Below, piece by piece: positions 17,360 through 25,854 of a stretch of DNA of 47,624 bases; position 1 is the first letter of the stretch, and each line of letters starts with the position of its first letter. Under the pieces are notes generated by a model. That model was not told the origin of the DNA and ran no database searches. It worked only from the letters and a program-made list of their open reading frames with translations. The stretch is from Trueperaceae bacterium. GTDB taxonomy: Bacteria > Deinococcota > Deinococci > Deinococcales > Trueperaceae. Location: assembly GCA_020431825.1 (NCBI GenBank), contig JAGQHN010000007.1:27329-74952 (forward strand). Reading direction: 5' to 3'. The position numbers were made by a program, and so were the translations under genes.

Positions 17360-18310
17360 ATGAGTCCGAGTTATATACTTCGGCGACTGGGTACCTTGCT
17401 TCTGGTTCTGTTTGGTGTTTCTATTTTATCGTTTGCCATTATGCCGCTGGTGCCGGGTAGTCCTGCGCGGGTTAAGCTTGGCATAACAGCAACACCTGAA
17501 AATGTTGCCACCCTCGAGCGGCAACTGGGTTTAGATCGGCCTTTGACCAGCCAGTATTTTGACTGGATTTCGGGCATTGTTACACGCTTTGACTTTGGTA
17601 AAAGCTTTATTACTGATAAATCTATAACGGCAGAAGTGGCAAGGCGCCTGCCTGCTACCTTGCAACTGGCCTTTATTGCCCTGCTCATTGGTTTAGTTAT
17701 TGCTTTACCAGCAGGTATTATTGCGGCACTAAGACCAGGCAGCAAACGAGATGTAAGCGCTATGATTTTTAGCCAGATTGGGGTCTCGGTGCCTGATTTC
17801 TGGATGGGCATTTTACTGATCGTATTTTTTGCCGAGTATTTGCAGATACTTCCCTCGAGTGGTTTTGTACCTATGTCAGAGGGCTTTCTTCCCTGGTTGC
17901 GTCATATTATTTTGCCAGCTCTGACCTCTGGGCTTATTAGTGGTGCCATTATGACCAGGTTTGTCCGCAGTGCCATGCTCGAGGTTTTAAATCAGGACTA
18001 TGTTCGTACTGCCAGAGCCAAGGGATTAAACGAGCGGGTAGTCATTAATAAACATGCGCTGCGTAACGCATCTATTTCAATTGCCACGATTGTTGGCTTG
18101 CAAATGGCAACCTTACTAAGTTCTGTGGTGGTGGTCGAGATTATTTTTGCCTGGCCTGGTCTGGGTTCTTTAGCGCTCAATTCAACCCTGCAGCGCGATT
18201 ACCCTATGTTGCAAGCTTCGGTACTTCTTTTTGCTACGGCTTTTGCTGTGGTAAATCTGCTAACCGATCTTTCTTACGCTTTACTAGATCCGAGTGTGGA
18301 ATATGCTTAG
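17360..18310 (+). CDS. Peptide ABC transporter permease, DppB-like
   Basis: The 316-residue protein has six TM helices and the DppB layout: YILRRLGTLLLVLFGVSIL at the N-terminus, an early extracytoplasmic loop (LGLDRPLTSQYFDWI) and the EAA-type cytoplasmic loop DYVRTARAKGLNERVV near residue 213 that contacts the ATPase. GGGAGG precedes the GTG-free ATG start. It is 15 bp from the second permease. No ATPase gene is in the operon or window. Confidence 0.92.
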   Translation: MSPSYILRRLGTLLLVLFGVSILSFAIMPLVPGSPARVKLGITATPENVATLERQLGLDRPLTSQYFDWISGIVTRFDFGKSFITDKSITAEVARRLPATLQLAFIALLIGLVIALPAGIIAALRPGSKRDVSAMIFSQIGVSVPDFWMGILLIVFFAEYLQILPSSGFVPMSEGFLPWLRHIILPALTSGLISGAIMTRFVRSAMLEVLNQDYVRTARAKGLNERVVINKHALRNASISIATIVGLQMATLLSSVVVVEIIFAWPGLGSLALNSTLQRDYPMLQASVLLFATAFAVVNLLTDLSYALLDPSVEYA

Positions 18311-18325
18311 GCTGAAGGAGAAAGT

Positions 18326-19207
18326 ATGGCACTAACTGCAGGAAAGCTCGAGCTTAAACAGGAATCCCGAATTGCCGAGTTTGTGCGCAAGGCGCTGCGT
18401 CACCGCCTGCTTATGCTTGGCTTTAGTATTATTGTGGTTCTGGCGATAGTTGCCCTTCTGGGCCGCCAGCTTGCTCCCTATGACCCGAATGGAATGGATT
18501 TTGGGGCGCGTTTTGCCCCACCAAGCTTTAAACATTTCTTTGGGACCGATGAATTTGGTCGCGATGTTTTTTCACGCATCCTGTACGGGGCAGCCGTCTC
18601 CTTTAAGGTTGCCTTTATTGCCGTTGCTATTTCTGCCAGTGTGGGGGTGTTTGTGGGTGCGGTGGCAGGCTTTTATGGTAGCTGGCTGGATGAGCTCATC
18701 ATGCGCTTTATGGATATTTTGTTTGCCTTTCCTGCAGTGCTTATGGCGATTACAGTGATGGCTATCTTGGGTCGTGGTGTTGGCAACGCCATGATTGCTA
18801 TTGCCATTGTTTATATTCCTATTTTTGCAAGGGTTGCTCGAGGTGCCGTACTTTCGGTGCGTGGACGTGAGTATGTGACAGCTGCCAGAGCTTTAGGACA
18901 GGGCAATACCACCATCATCTTTAAGCAAATTCTGCCTAATTCTCTGGGACCAATTATTGTACAAACTTCGCTCAGTCTTGCCTTTGCCATTCTCGCGGAA
19001 GCTGCTCTAAGTTTTTTTGGCCTTGGAACCCAGCCGCCTGACCCGAGCTGGGGACGTATGCTATCTGAAGGGCGCTCGTTTTTAAGACAGGCCTGGTGGA
19101 TGGGGGTCTTTCCTGGTTTAGCCATTATGGTTTCGGTGATGGGCTTTAATTTTTTTGGCGACGGACTGCGTGATCTCTTGGACCCAAGAATGAAAAAGAT
19201 TCAATAA
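18326..19207 (+). CDS. Peptide ABC transporter permease, DppC-like
   Basis: The 293-residue partner permease has the N-terminal cytoplasmic stretch, OppC_N-like segment, FFGTDEFGRDVFSRILYGA just before the core TM block, and the EAA loop REYVTAARALGQGNTTIIFK near residue 190. It would form the channel with the DppB-like protein. The ATP-binding subunits must come from elsewhere in the genome. Start supported by GGAG. Eight bases separate it from the next gene. Confidence 0.92.
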   Translation: MALTAGKLELKQESRIAEFVRKALRHRLLMLGFSIIVVLAIVALLGRQLAPYDPNGMDFGARFAPPSFKHFFGTDEFGRDVFSRILYGAAVSFKVAFIAVAISASVGVFVGAVAGFYGSWLDELIMRFMDILFAFPAVLMAITVMAILGRGVGNAMIAIAIVYIPIFARVARGAVLSVRGREYVTAARALGQGNTTIIFKQILPNSLGPIIVQTSLSLAFAILAEAALSFFGLGTQPPDPSWGRMLSEGRSFLRQAWWMGVFPGLAIMVSVMGFNFFGDGLRDLLDPRMKKIQ

Positions 19208-19214
19208 TAGGGCA

Positions 19215-20168
19215 ATGAGCAACGTAACTGAGCGAATAGAGCGGGATCTGGGCATAGATGGGCTGGTTTCGCGGCTGGTATCTCTAAGCCCCACCGATTT
19301 GCAGTCATTATTGTTAGAGGTTTATCAGGGGCAGAGCCAGAAAAAGAGCGCGCCCGATGTCTTGACGGACTATTTGCAGAATCGGTTCGTGCGACCTGCT
19401 GCTATCCAGTCAAAAATATTGCTCGAGCTTAACACCCTTTTTCTTGAACAGCTCCCACAGTCGTTTGAGGTGCTTGAATTATCACCGGTTTGTCCTTTAG
19501 GAACGACTTCGGTGGTGGCTGAGCTTGATCAGGATTGGTCCGTATCAACCTCGCGAAATACGGAAGTGGTCTCTGACGCTACCAATGTGCTAGCACTCGA
19601 GGCAGCAGTCAGACGTAAAACTCAGCTTAAAGCTAATGCTAAATCTTTAGAGCTTATTCATTTGGCGGCGAACCATCGGTTTCTACGGCCTCAGTTTTAT
19701 AATAATCCAAAGTTCCTGCCTCATTTTCAGATGATTTCGCTGGTCAGTGCCGGACGGGATAGAGGCAATCTTAGCTTTGAAATTGAGGCTTTGCTGGAAC
19801 ACCTGAGGTTTTATCTGGCTGCGCTAAGGGCCTTTCTTGGAGAGGCTTATCGTCTGGAAGTTCAGTTGACTGATTTTCATGCTTATGACCGTTCCCAGTG
19901 GCTCGAGGCTCAGCTTCTGCAAGTATTAGCAGATGAGTTTCCCGAGGTCTCTTGTCGTTTTAAACCAGAACGCGAGTCTGGGCGCAACTATTACCGTGAC
20001 CTTTGTTTTCATCTTTATCTGACGGATACTCTGGGCAATGCTTACCAGATTGCCGATGGAGGGTCGGTTGACTGGACCGCAAACTTACTCAGTAATGCCA
20101 AAGAGCGACTCCTGATAAGTGGTCTGTCAAGTGAGCGCTTATGTCTGGAAAAAGTCTTCCCTGGTTAG
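19215..20168 (+). CDS. Uncharacterised protein with possible class-II aaRS-like core (317 aa)
   Basis: I do not recognise this protein firmly. It is soluble, with no signal or TM segment. A central stretch has CPLGTTSVVAELDQ followed by SRNTEVVSDATNVLALEAA; the Arg-centred RNTE strand-helix pattern is reminiscent of motif 2 of class-II aminoacyl-tRNA synthetase-like domains (as in HisZ or related paralogues), but motifs 1 and 3 are not evident. A conserved-looking RDLCFHLY-LTDTLGNAYQIADGG segment lies in the last third. It is packed between the permeases and the membrane aminopropyltransferase-like gene (8 and 9 bp gaps), so it belongs to this operon. Function unknown. Confidence 0.75.
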   Translation: MSNVTERIERDLGIDGLVSRLVSLSPTDLQSLLLEVYQGQSQKKSAPDVLTDYLQNRFVRPAAIQSKILLELNTLFLEQLPQSFEVLELSPVCPLGTTSVVAELDQDWSVSTSRNTEVVSDATNVLALEAAVRRKTQLKANAKSLELIHLAANHRFLRPQFYNNPKFLPHFQMISLVSAGRDRGNLSFEIEALLEHLRFYLAALRAFLGEAYRLEVQLTDFHAYDRSQWLEAQLLQVLADEFPEVSCRFKPERESGRNYYRDLCFHLYLTDTLGNAYQIADGGSVDWTANLLSNAKERLLISGLSSERLCLEKVFPG

Positions 20169-20177
20169 AGGCCTGCT

Positions 20178-22379
20178 GTGAACCGATTTATTCGTCCTGT
20201 TATTGCCCTAAGCCTGCTATCGCTCACTTCGCTGTTTTTAGAAATTAGTTTTACTCGAGTGCTATCAGCGCTGCTTATTCAGTCTTATGTCTTTCTGGTT
20301 TTATCTTTGGCGGTGCTGGGCATAAGTTTGGGGGCTGCGCTTGTTGCGCTCTTTCCTCGCTTAGCTGGCTATGAAAGGCTCGAGCTTTTTATTCAGCTTG
20401 CTGCGCTAAGTACGCTTGTCTTGGCTCTGTTTCTCTGGTGGTCTATGGGTGGCTGGCCGCTTCTTCTCTTTTTCTTTTCAACCTTACCCTATGTTTTTAT
20501 CGGGATAACGCTTGCTGGTCTTTTTATCACTTATGCGCCGCAAACCTCGCTCTTTTACGGTTTTGATTTGCTGGGTGCGGGTTTGGGGGTGCTTCTGGCC
20601 GTACCTTTGCTAAATGCCTTTGGTGGATTTCGCAGCCTGTTTCTGGCCACCCTGCTGCTGGCGATTGCCGGGATTTTGCTGGGTGGGCAAAGACGTCTGA
20701 GTCTTGGGCTGGGGCTTGGTCTAAGTTTGGTTGCTCTGCTTCTGCTCAGTTTTCCGCTTTTTCAGCTTGATATGACGCGTATGGTCATGCCAAAACCTTT
20801 GCTCGAGCAAGTTCAGTCAGGTGCCGAGATTCAAACAACTTCCTGGGACGCCTTCAGTCGCACCGATCTTATTTATAAGCCAGCGCAGGATGCCTACTAT
20901 CTCTATATGGACGGGGGCGCAGGCTCGGTCATTCCAGATAAGGCGCGAGCCGCCCTGTGGGGCCGGGATATTGGTCAGTTTCCCTTTCTAGCTGATCATC
21001 CTCAAAGCAGTTTTCTGATTGGTCCAGGGGGTGGGCTTGATGTTGCACTGGCTAAAAAGGCAGGCAGCTCTGAGATCACGGTAGTGGAAGTCAACCGCGA
21101 AAGCATTGCTCTGGTGCGGAACATGGCTGATTACACAGGAGACCTTTACGGCAATGATGTCACTGTTTTTGCTGACGAAGGCCGCAGTGTTTTAAAACGG
21201 CAAAAGCAAAGCTATGATCTGATTTTCTTATCGCAGGTTATTACTCAGGCAGCGGAAGCCAGAGCCTATGTCCTGGCAGAAAACAAACTGTACACCACCG
21301 AGGCTTTTCATGATTATCTTGAGCATTTAAACCCTGGCGGGCAAATTGCTTTAAAACTTTATGATGAATTAACGCTGACTCGAGCCTTTCTTACTGCTGT
21401 TAAGGCCCTAAGTGAAAATGACATGACCGAGGCTGAAGCCAGTCAGCATCTTTTTGCCCTGCTCGATACCTCCGCAACGCCTGCCATTCCTTTACTCATA
21501 GTCAAAAAGGAGGCAATAGCGCGTGAGGAGGCGATTCGTCTTGCCAGAGTGGCTGAAGCTGAGGGCTATGCCTTTTTATATATTCCTGGCCTGCTGGCGA
21601 ACCCTCCGCTAGATGGTCTGGCAACGGGGCAGCTAAGTACCGAAACCATTGTCGCTAATGCTACAGATGTTAACCTGCGCCCGGTAACAGATAAGCAGCC
21701 TTTCTTTTATCACTTTGAAAAATCCGTTCCCCTGTTTTTACATCAGCTCATGCTTGGCCTTGCAGTTATTGTGGGAGTATTGCTTCTCGTCTGGGTGCTT
21801 AAAGGTCGTGGGCTCGAGGCTGGGTCTCATAGCTTATTTTTCCTGGCAAGTTTTGTTGGCCTCGGCTTTATGGCCATTGAACTGATTGTCCTGCAACAGA
21901 CCCAATTGCTGCTGGGTCACCCTAGTTTTGCTCTTAGCGTTACTCTGGGCACCCTGCTTGTAGGGAGTGGGCTGGGTAGTCTGCTATCTAAACACTTGAC
22001 CTGGCGATCACTGAGACTTTGCTTTTTGCTGATTGCTTTTGTCTGGCTTGGCTGGTTTTGGCTCTGGCCTATCATTGAAGCAGGTTTTCTAGGGTCAGCG
22101 CTCTGGCTTAGGGCACTAATGACCTGTCTAAGTTTGTTACCGCTTGCTTTTTTACTTGGTTTACCCTTTCCTTTGCTCCTAAACCGGGCAAACCACTTGG
22201 GAGGAGCCTCCACAGCCCTCACATGGTCACTCAACGGCTTATTTTCAGTTATTGCCAGTGTCGGCGTTACGACTGTGGCCCTTATGCAGGGATATAGCCC
22301 GCTTGTTTACGGGATAGCTGGGCTTTATTTGGCTGTAGGATTTTTGACTTTTCTATCTTTTCGCTATAAAAAGGCCTAA
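20178..22379 (+). CDS. Polytopic membrane protein with spermidine-synthase-like domain
   Basis: The 733-residue protein has about seven N-terminal TM helices (10-200), a soluble aminopropyltransferase/SAM-binding-like domain (about 230-450; IGPGGGLDVALAKKAGSSEI, then VVEVNRESIALVRN and FADEGRSVLK), and about seven further TM helices (510-730). This matches the membrane-bound spermine/spermidine-synthase-related proteins, whose substrates are unknown. The polyamine synthase DDG-type motif region reads QSYDLIFLSQVI, so classical spermidine synthase activity is doubtful. The GTG start follows GAGG. It is the last gene of the transporter operon; a role in modifying or moving the transported compound is only a guess. 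Confidence 0.8.
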   Translation: MNRFIRPVIALSLLSLTSLFLEISFTRVLSALLIQSYVFLVLSLAVLGISLGAALVALFPRLAGYERLELFIQLAALSTLVLALFLWWSMGGWPLLLFFFSTLPYVFIGITLAGLFITYAPQTSLFYGFDLLGAGLGVLLAVPLLNAFGGFRSLFLATLLLAIAGILLGGQRRLSLGLGLGLSLVALLLLSFPLFQLDMTRMVMPKPLLEQVQSGAEIQTTSWDAFSRTDLIYKPAQDAYYLYMDGGAGSVIPDKARAALWGRDIGQFPFLADHPQSSFLIGPGGGLDVALAKKAGSSEITVVEVNRESIALVRNMADYTGDLYGNDVTVFADEGRSVLKRQKQSYDLIFLSQVITQAAEARAYVLAENKLYTTEAFHDYLEHLNPGGQIALKLYDELTLTRAFLTAVKALSENDMTEAEASQHLFALLDTSATPAIPLLIVKKEAIAREEAIRLARVAEAEGYAFLYIPGLLANPPLDGLATGQLSTETIVANATDVNLRPVTDKQPFFYHFEKSVPLFLHQLMLGLAVIVGVLLLVWVLKGRGLEAGSHSLFFLASFVGLGFMAIELIVLQQTQLLLGHPSFALSVTLGTLLVGSGLGSLLSKHLTWRSLRLCFLLIAFVWLGWFWLWPIIEAGFLGSALWLRALMTCLSLLPLAFLLGLPFPLLLNRANHLGGASTALTWSLNGLFSVIASVGVTTVALMQGYSPLVYGIAGLYLAVGFLTFLSFRYKKA

Positions 22380-22409
22380 ATGTCATTTGGTTTTTGAGAA
22401 GATACTCAT

Positions 22410-22435
22410 AAATTCTTATCTGCTTCTAAGAATTT
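22410..22435. repeat. Inverted repeat AAATTCTTA-N8-TAAGAATTT
   Basis: Perfect 9-bp AT-rich arms 30 bp after the operon's last stop codon. It ends in TTTT and may be a weak terminator. Confidence 0.4.
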
Positions 22436-22528
22436 TCAGAATTCATTAAGATATGGTTCCTAACAGAAAAAGCAAGGTGGGTTTTTCTTAATTAATGACT
22501 CGACCTTAAGGCTCGGTTGCAAAGACAG

Positions 22529-22542
22529 GGTTTAGCTAAACC
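22529..22542. promoter_or_regulatory. Perfect 14-bp palindrome GGTTTAGCTAAACC
   Basis: Self-complementary 14-mer about 85 bp upstream of the lipoprotein ATG, near a TTGACT (22558) that could be a -35 element. A LacI-like or other dimeric repressor could bind such a site; no cognate regulator is adjacent. Confidence 0.4.
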
Positions 22543-22624
22543 AGTACCATTATGAGCCTTGACTGAAGCACTTAAAAATACAGTCAGAGTCAAATTTAGA
22601 AACATAACAGGAGTGTTTTCAGCG

Positions 22625-25402
22625 ATGTCTATACGTATGTTTCAAACCCAGCCATGTCTACTAAGAAAGTTAGGCATAGGGTTATTTAGTTTTCTTCTTT
22701 TAGTTTCCTGCACACAGCCTAAAGGTATCAGTAAGGATTCCTACATACTGGAAGGTTGGGCGAATGAAGATATTGGCGCTGTCGCCATTCCTGGCAAGCT
22801 TAGTGTTAAGGAAAATGCTATTACGATTGCTGCCTCGGGCGAAGATATCTGGTCAAACAAAGATAGTTTTTATTTTGTCCATCAAAGTTTAAGGGGTAAT
22901 GGTGCAGTGATCGCTAAGGTTAGTGATCTCAAACAAACCAGTGACTGGGCTAAAGCTGGTCTGATGATGCGTGAGAGTTTAGAGGAAGACGCTGCTTTTG
23001 TCTTTGTAACCACAACACCTGCTAACGGAAACTGGTTTATGTGGCGCGCGCAAAAAGCCAATAGCAGTGATTCTTATTCAGGAGCAGATCTGTCAAAGGC
23101 CAAATGGCTTAAGCTCGAGCGCCAAGGCGATATCTTTTCGGCATTTCAGTCAACCGATGGTGCTAACTGGCAATCGGTGTTTAGTAAGCGCATTAGTTTG
23201 CCTGAGACCTTAAATATTGGTCTGGCTGTTACAAGCCGAAATAACAGTGTACAAACAGAAGCGGTTTTTGAAGGACTCAAGGTAGAAAAGCTCGAGGCTG
23301 AACCTAGCCCACCTGCTGAAACTCCAGAACCAGTGCCAGCCTTTCCTGTTCAGACATTTGATGAGTTTTACATCGATTTAGAAAGTAGTACCTACCCCGA
23401 GGAAGTGAGCTTTGAGGTTTCTCTGGATAGCCTCGACAAAGCCGAGTCAGCGCTTCTCAGTTTTACTGCTTATGACCCTGATTATGCTGAAGAAGGGGAA
23501 CTTTATATTAATGGTCATGGCCCCCTTAAGTTATTTGGTGAGCTGGCAAATTTGGCCTTTAACGAGCAAGAAGCTACTGTTTCCTGGTCAACCCCGATTG
23601 CCTGGTGGCAACAGGGCAAGAATACCTTGCGCTTTGTCCATCTGGATACCAATGGTTTCATCTTGACGCATGGCCAAGTTCAGTTGAGTACGGAGCCTGC
23701 CAGCGATGTACCAGGTGTTCAACCTGAGCCAGCACCAGAACCAGCACCAGAACCCACACCTCAACCGGAACCAGCACCAGAACCTGCACCGACTCCAACC
23801 CAGCCTAGTGCTGCACCTGAAGGCTTTCCAGCCGTTGTTAGCAGCTCCTCCAGAGAAGCAAAAGCCAGCCTGACACTTACTGTTCCAAGGGATAGGTCAA
23901 CTGCAGAACTCACGCTTTTGGTCACTGACCCTGACTACGCTGATGAAGGGGAGCTTTATGTTAATGATAATGGGCCAGTAAAACTGTTTGGTGCTGAGGC
24001 AAGTACCGCAAATAATGATAAAACCTTGTCGATGACGTTTGCCATGCCTGCCAAATGGTGGAAAAATGGCAAGAATAATTTGACGTTCCGCTTGACCAAA
24101 ACTACTGGCTATACCATTGAAAAGGCTGAAATAAGCTTTAGCAATAAAGCTATTCCTGACCCGGCACCTGACCCTGCGCCAGCACCTCAGCCTGCGCCAG
24201 TACCACAGCCTGCGCCTCAGCCAGAACCTGCGCCTCAGCCAGAACCTGCGCCAGAGCCCGCACCTAAAAAGAAATCAGATCTATTACCACAACCCAAACT
24301 GCCAGCTATACCCAGCAAGGCGACTTACTACGTCTCGACCAATGGCTCAGATAGGAATAATGGTCGTAGTGAAGGCAATCCTTTCCGTACCATAGGTAAG
24401 GCCATCAATGAGGCAAAAGCCGGTGATGTGGTTTTTGTCAGAGGTGGGCGCTATATGAATGAGGAAATCAGATTTACGCGCTCAGGCAATGCAGGTAACC
24501 GAATTACTGTTATGTCTTATCCGGGAGAATGGGCTGTTATTGATTGGTCAAATAAGCGAGGCGGCAGTGATAAGCAGCGTATTTGGGTAGATGGAGCCGA
24601 CTATATTGTTATGCGCAATATGGAGATTTACAAAAGCCCGGCTCAGGGAGTCTTTTTGTTCAATGGTGCCGACAATAATGTTTTTGTGGGTATGGTGTTT
24701 AATAACAATTATCTGAGTGGGTTTCAGATTTTTGGAGGCTCGAGGAACATTGTGGCTTATTCTGTTTCTAAAGACAGTTATGGTGGCGATGATAGTGACG
24801 GCTTTGGTTCGCTTGGTCAAGGTGGTACCGCAGATGATAATGAGTTCTGGTACAACCTTTCAGACCACAATGCCGATGACGGTTTTGATACCTGGAAAGG
24901 TCGCCGCACCATTCTTTTTGGCAATGTTTCACGTAACAATGGCTATAACGGTGGCGACGGTAACGGTTTCAAAATGGGGGGGCAGCGCCCTGACTCAAAC
25001 GGAATTATTCGCCGAAACATTGCTTACAATAACAATCGGGTTGGTTTTGATACCAATCTGGGTGGCGGCAACTTGATTGAAAACAATACGGCCTTTGGCA
25101 ACAAGCGCCATAATTTTGAAAGTTCACAAACCTCTAACGACAATACCTGGCGTAATAACCTATCGATTAATGGCAGTATAGGTATGTACGCTGATACTGT
25201 CGAGCAGAACAATAGCTGGAACTTAGGGATTAAAGATGCTGGTTTACTAAGTACCAGTCCGGGTTCAGGAGAGTTCCTGGCGCTTAGAGACAATAGCCCA
25301 GTTATTAATAGGGGTAGAGATGTTAATATCCCGTACCTTGGTTCGGCACCAGATCTGGGAGCACTCGAGCTTGGTTTGCGTATAGGTGATCTCTTACCTT
25401 AA
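22625..25402 (+). CDS. Modular lipoprotein with PL9-like pectate-lyase beta-helix
   Basis: From ATG 22625 the protein is 925 residues. It begins with a lipoprotein signal (LLLVSC, Cys near 31). Next comes a beta-sandwich like DUF1349/concanavalin-type modules (about 40-220), then two homologous ~100-residue modules, each with DYA(E/D)EGELY(I/V)N and W(W)xxGKNxL motifs, separated by Pro/Glu/Ala linkers. The C-terminal third (from ATYYVSTNGSDRNNGRS) is a parallel beta-helix with DDGFDTW and NGFKMGG. These match the Ca-binding Asp cluster and catalytic Lys of PL9 lyases. It is probably a surface enzyme acting on acidic polysaccharide. An in-frame TTG at 22559 is less likely because it buries the signal peptide. 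Confidence 0.8.
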   Translation: MSIRMFQTQPCLLRKLGIGLFSFLLLVSCTQPKGISKDSYILEGWANEDIGAVAIPGKLSVKENAITIAASGEDIWSNKDSFYFVHQSLRGNGAVIAKVSDLKQTSDWAKAGLMMRESLEEDAAFVFVTTTPANGNWFMWRAQKANSSDSYSGADLSKAKWLKLERQGDIFSAFQSTDGANWQSVFSKRISLPETLNIGLAVTSRNNSVQTEAVFEGLKVEKLEAEPSPPAETPEPVPAFPVQTFDEFYIDLESSTYPEEVSFEVSLDSLDKAESALLSFTAYDPDYAEEGELYINGHGPLKLFGELANLAFNEQEATVSWSTPIAWWQQGKNTLRFVHLDTNGFILTHGQVQLSTEPASDVPGVQPEPAPEPAPEPTPQPEPAPEPAPTPTQPSAAPEGFPAVVSSSSREAKASLTLTVPRDRSTAELTLLVTDPDYADEGELYVNDNGPVKLFGAEASTANNDKTLSMTFAMPAKWWKNGKNNLTFRLTKTTGYTIEKAEISFSNKAIPDPAPDPAPAPQPAPVPQPAPQPEPAPQPEPAPEPAPKKKSDLLPQPKLPAIPSKATYYVSTNGSDRNNGRSEGNPFRTIGKAINEAKAGDVVFVRGGRYMNEEIRFTRSGNAGNRITVMSYPGEWAVIDWSNKRGGSDKQRIWVDGADYIVMRNMEIYKSPAQGVFLFNGADNNVFVGMVFNNNYLSGFQIFGGSRNIVAYSVSKDSYGGDDSDGFGSLGQGGTADDNEFWYNLSDHNADDGFDTWKGRRTILFGNVSRNNGYNGGDGNGFKMGGQRPDSNGIIRRNIAYNNNRVGFDTNLGGGNLIENNTAFGNKRHNFESSQTSNDNTWRNNLSINGSIGMYADTVEQNNSWNLGIKDAGLLSTSPGSGEFLALRDNSPVINRGRDVNIPYLGSAPDLGALELGLRIGDLLP
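23715..23815 (+). repeat. Pro/Glu/Ala-rich linker repeat 1
   Basis: Short tandem units coding PEPAPEPA-type sequence within the lipoprotein, joining the first and second duplicated modules. The DNA units are CCAGCACCAGAA-like and vary slightly. Confidence 0.75.
24157..24270 (+). repeat. Pro/Ala/Gln-rich linker repeat 2
   Basis: A second set of PAPDPAPAPQPAP-type units between the second module and the beta-helix. Different base triplets from linker 1 indicate independent expansion. Such tracts are prone to length change. Confidence 0.75.
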
Positions 25403-25854
25403 AGGTTTTTAACAAAAGTTTCCAGGCTGCACAAACGGTGCAGCCTATTTTTATTGGAAGTTCTAGGAAAAGTCGTTATACGGATTCTGATAATATTCCT
25501 TATGAAAGAAACTTCTCTTAGTAGGGTTCTTCTTAAACAGACTTGAACTGGTGGTACACTGAACATGATGTATCTGAATCGCCGAACATAATGCTTGAAC
25601 AACTGGCAAAGCCAAATTATATCGCATAGTATCTAAATTTCATCAACGATTTTCCATCGCGCAGTAATCATAGTCGAAATAGGTAAAAGCATCTGAGATA
25701 CTAAGCTCTGCTGACTGAGTCTTAGGTTTACTCCACTAGCTGACTCGGCTCTAGTGAGCCTACCAGATGGAGTTTTACCTTTATTTACCTGTGGTTCAGG
25801 ACTGTTTTCTACTCGCATTTAATTTCTTATGCAAAGCATTAAAGGGAATCGGTA
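25403..25854. other. Intergenic region with no convincing gene apart from a terminator
   Basis: 452 bp between the lipoprotein (+) and the MFS gene (-), both of which end here. Apart from the hairpin at 25424-25453 it holds only short frames with no ribosome site, -10 box or recognisable product. No CTCGAG is present. Confidence 0.6.
25424..25453 (+). terminator. Terminator of the lipoprotein gene
   Basis: AGGCTGCAC-AAACG-GTGCAGCCT: 9-bp stem, 5-nt loop, then ATTTTTA. It lies 22 bp after the stop codon. Confidence 0.8.

Noticed and set aside
22559..22624. TTG at 22559 as the start of the lipoprotein
   Set aside because: It adds 22 residues that would bury the lipoprotein signal peptide; ATG 22625 fits the signal better.
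23715..24270. Proline-rich DNA repeats as a CRISPR array
   Set aside because: The units are in frame within one long protein, are imperfect and have no unique spacers.
25399..25818. Two minus-strand frames of 61-67 codons in the gap before the MFS gene
   Set aside because: No ribosome site or -10 box, atypical composition, and one overlaps the lipoprotein terminator.
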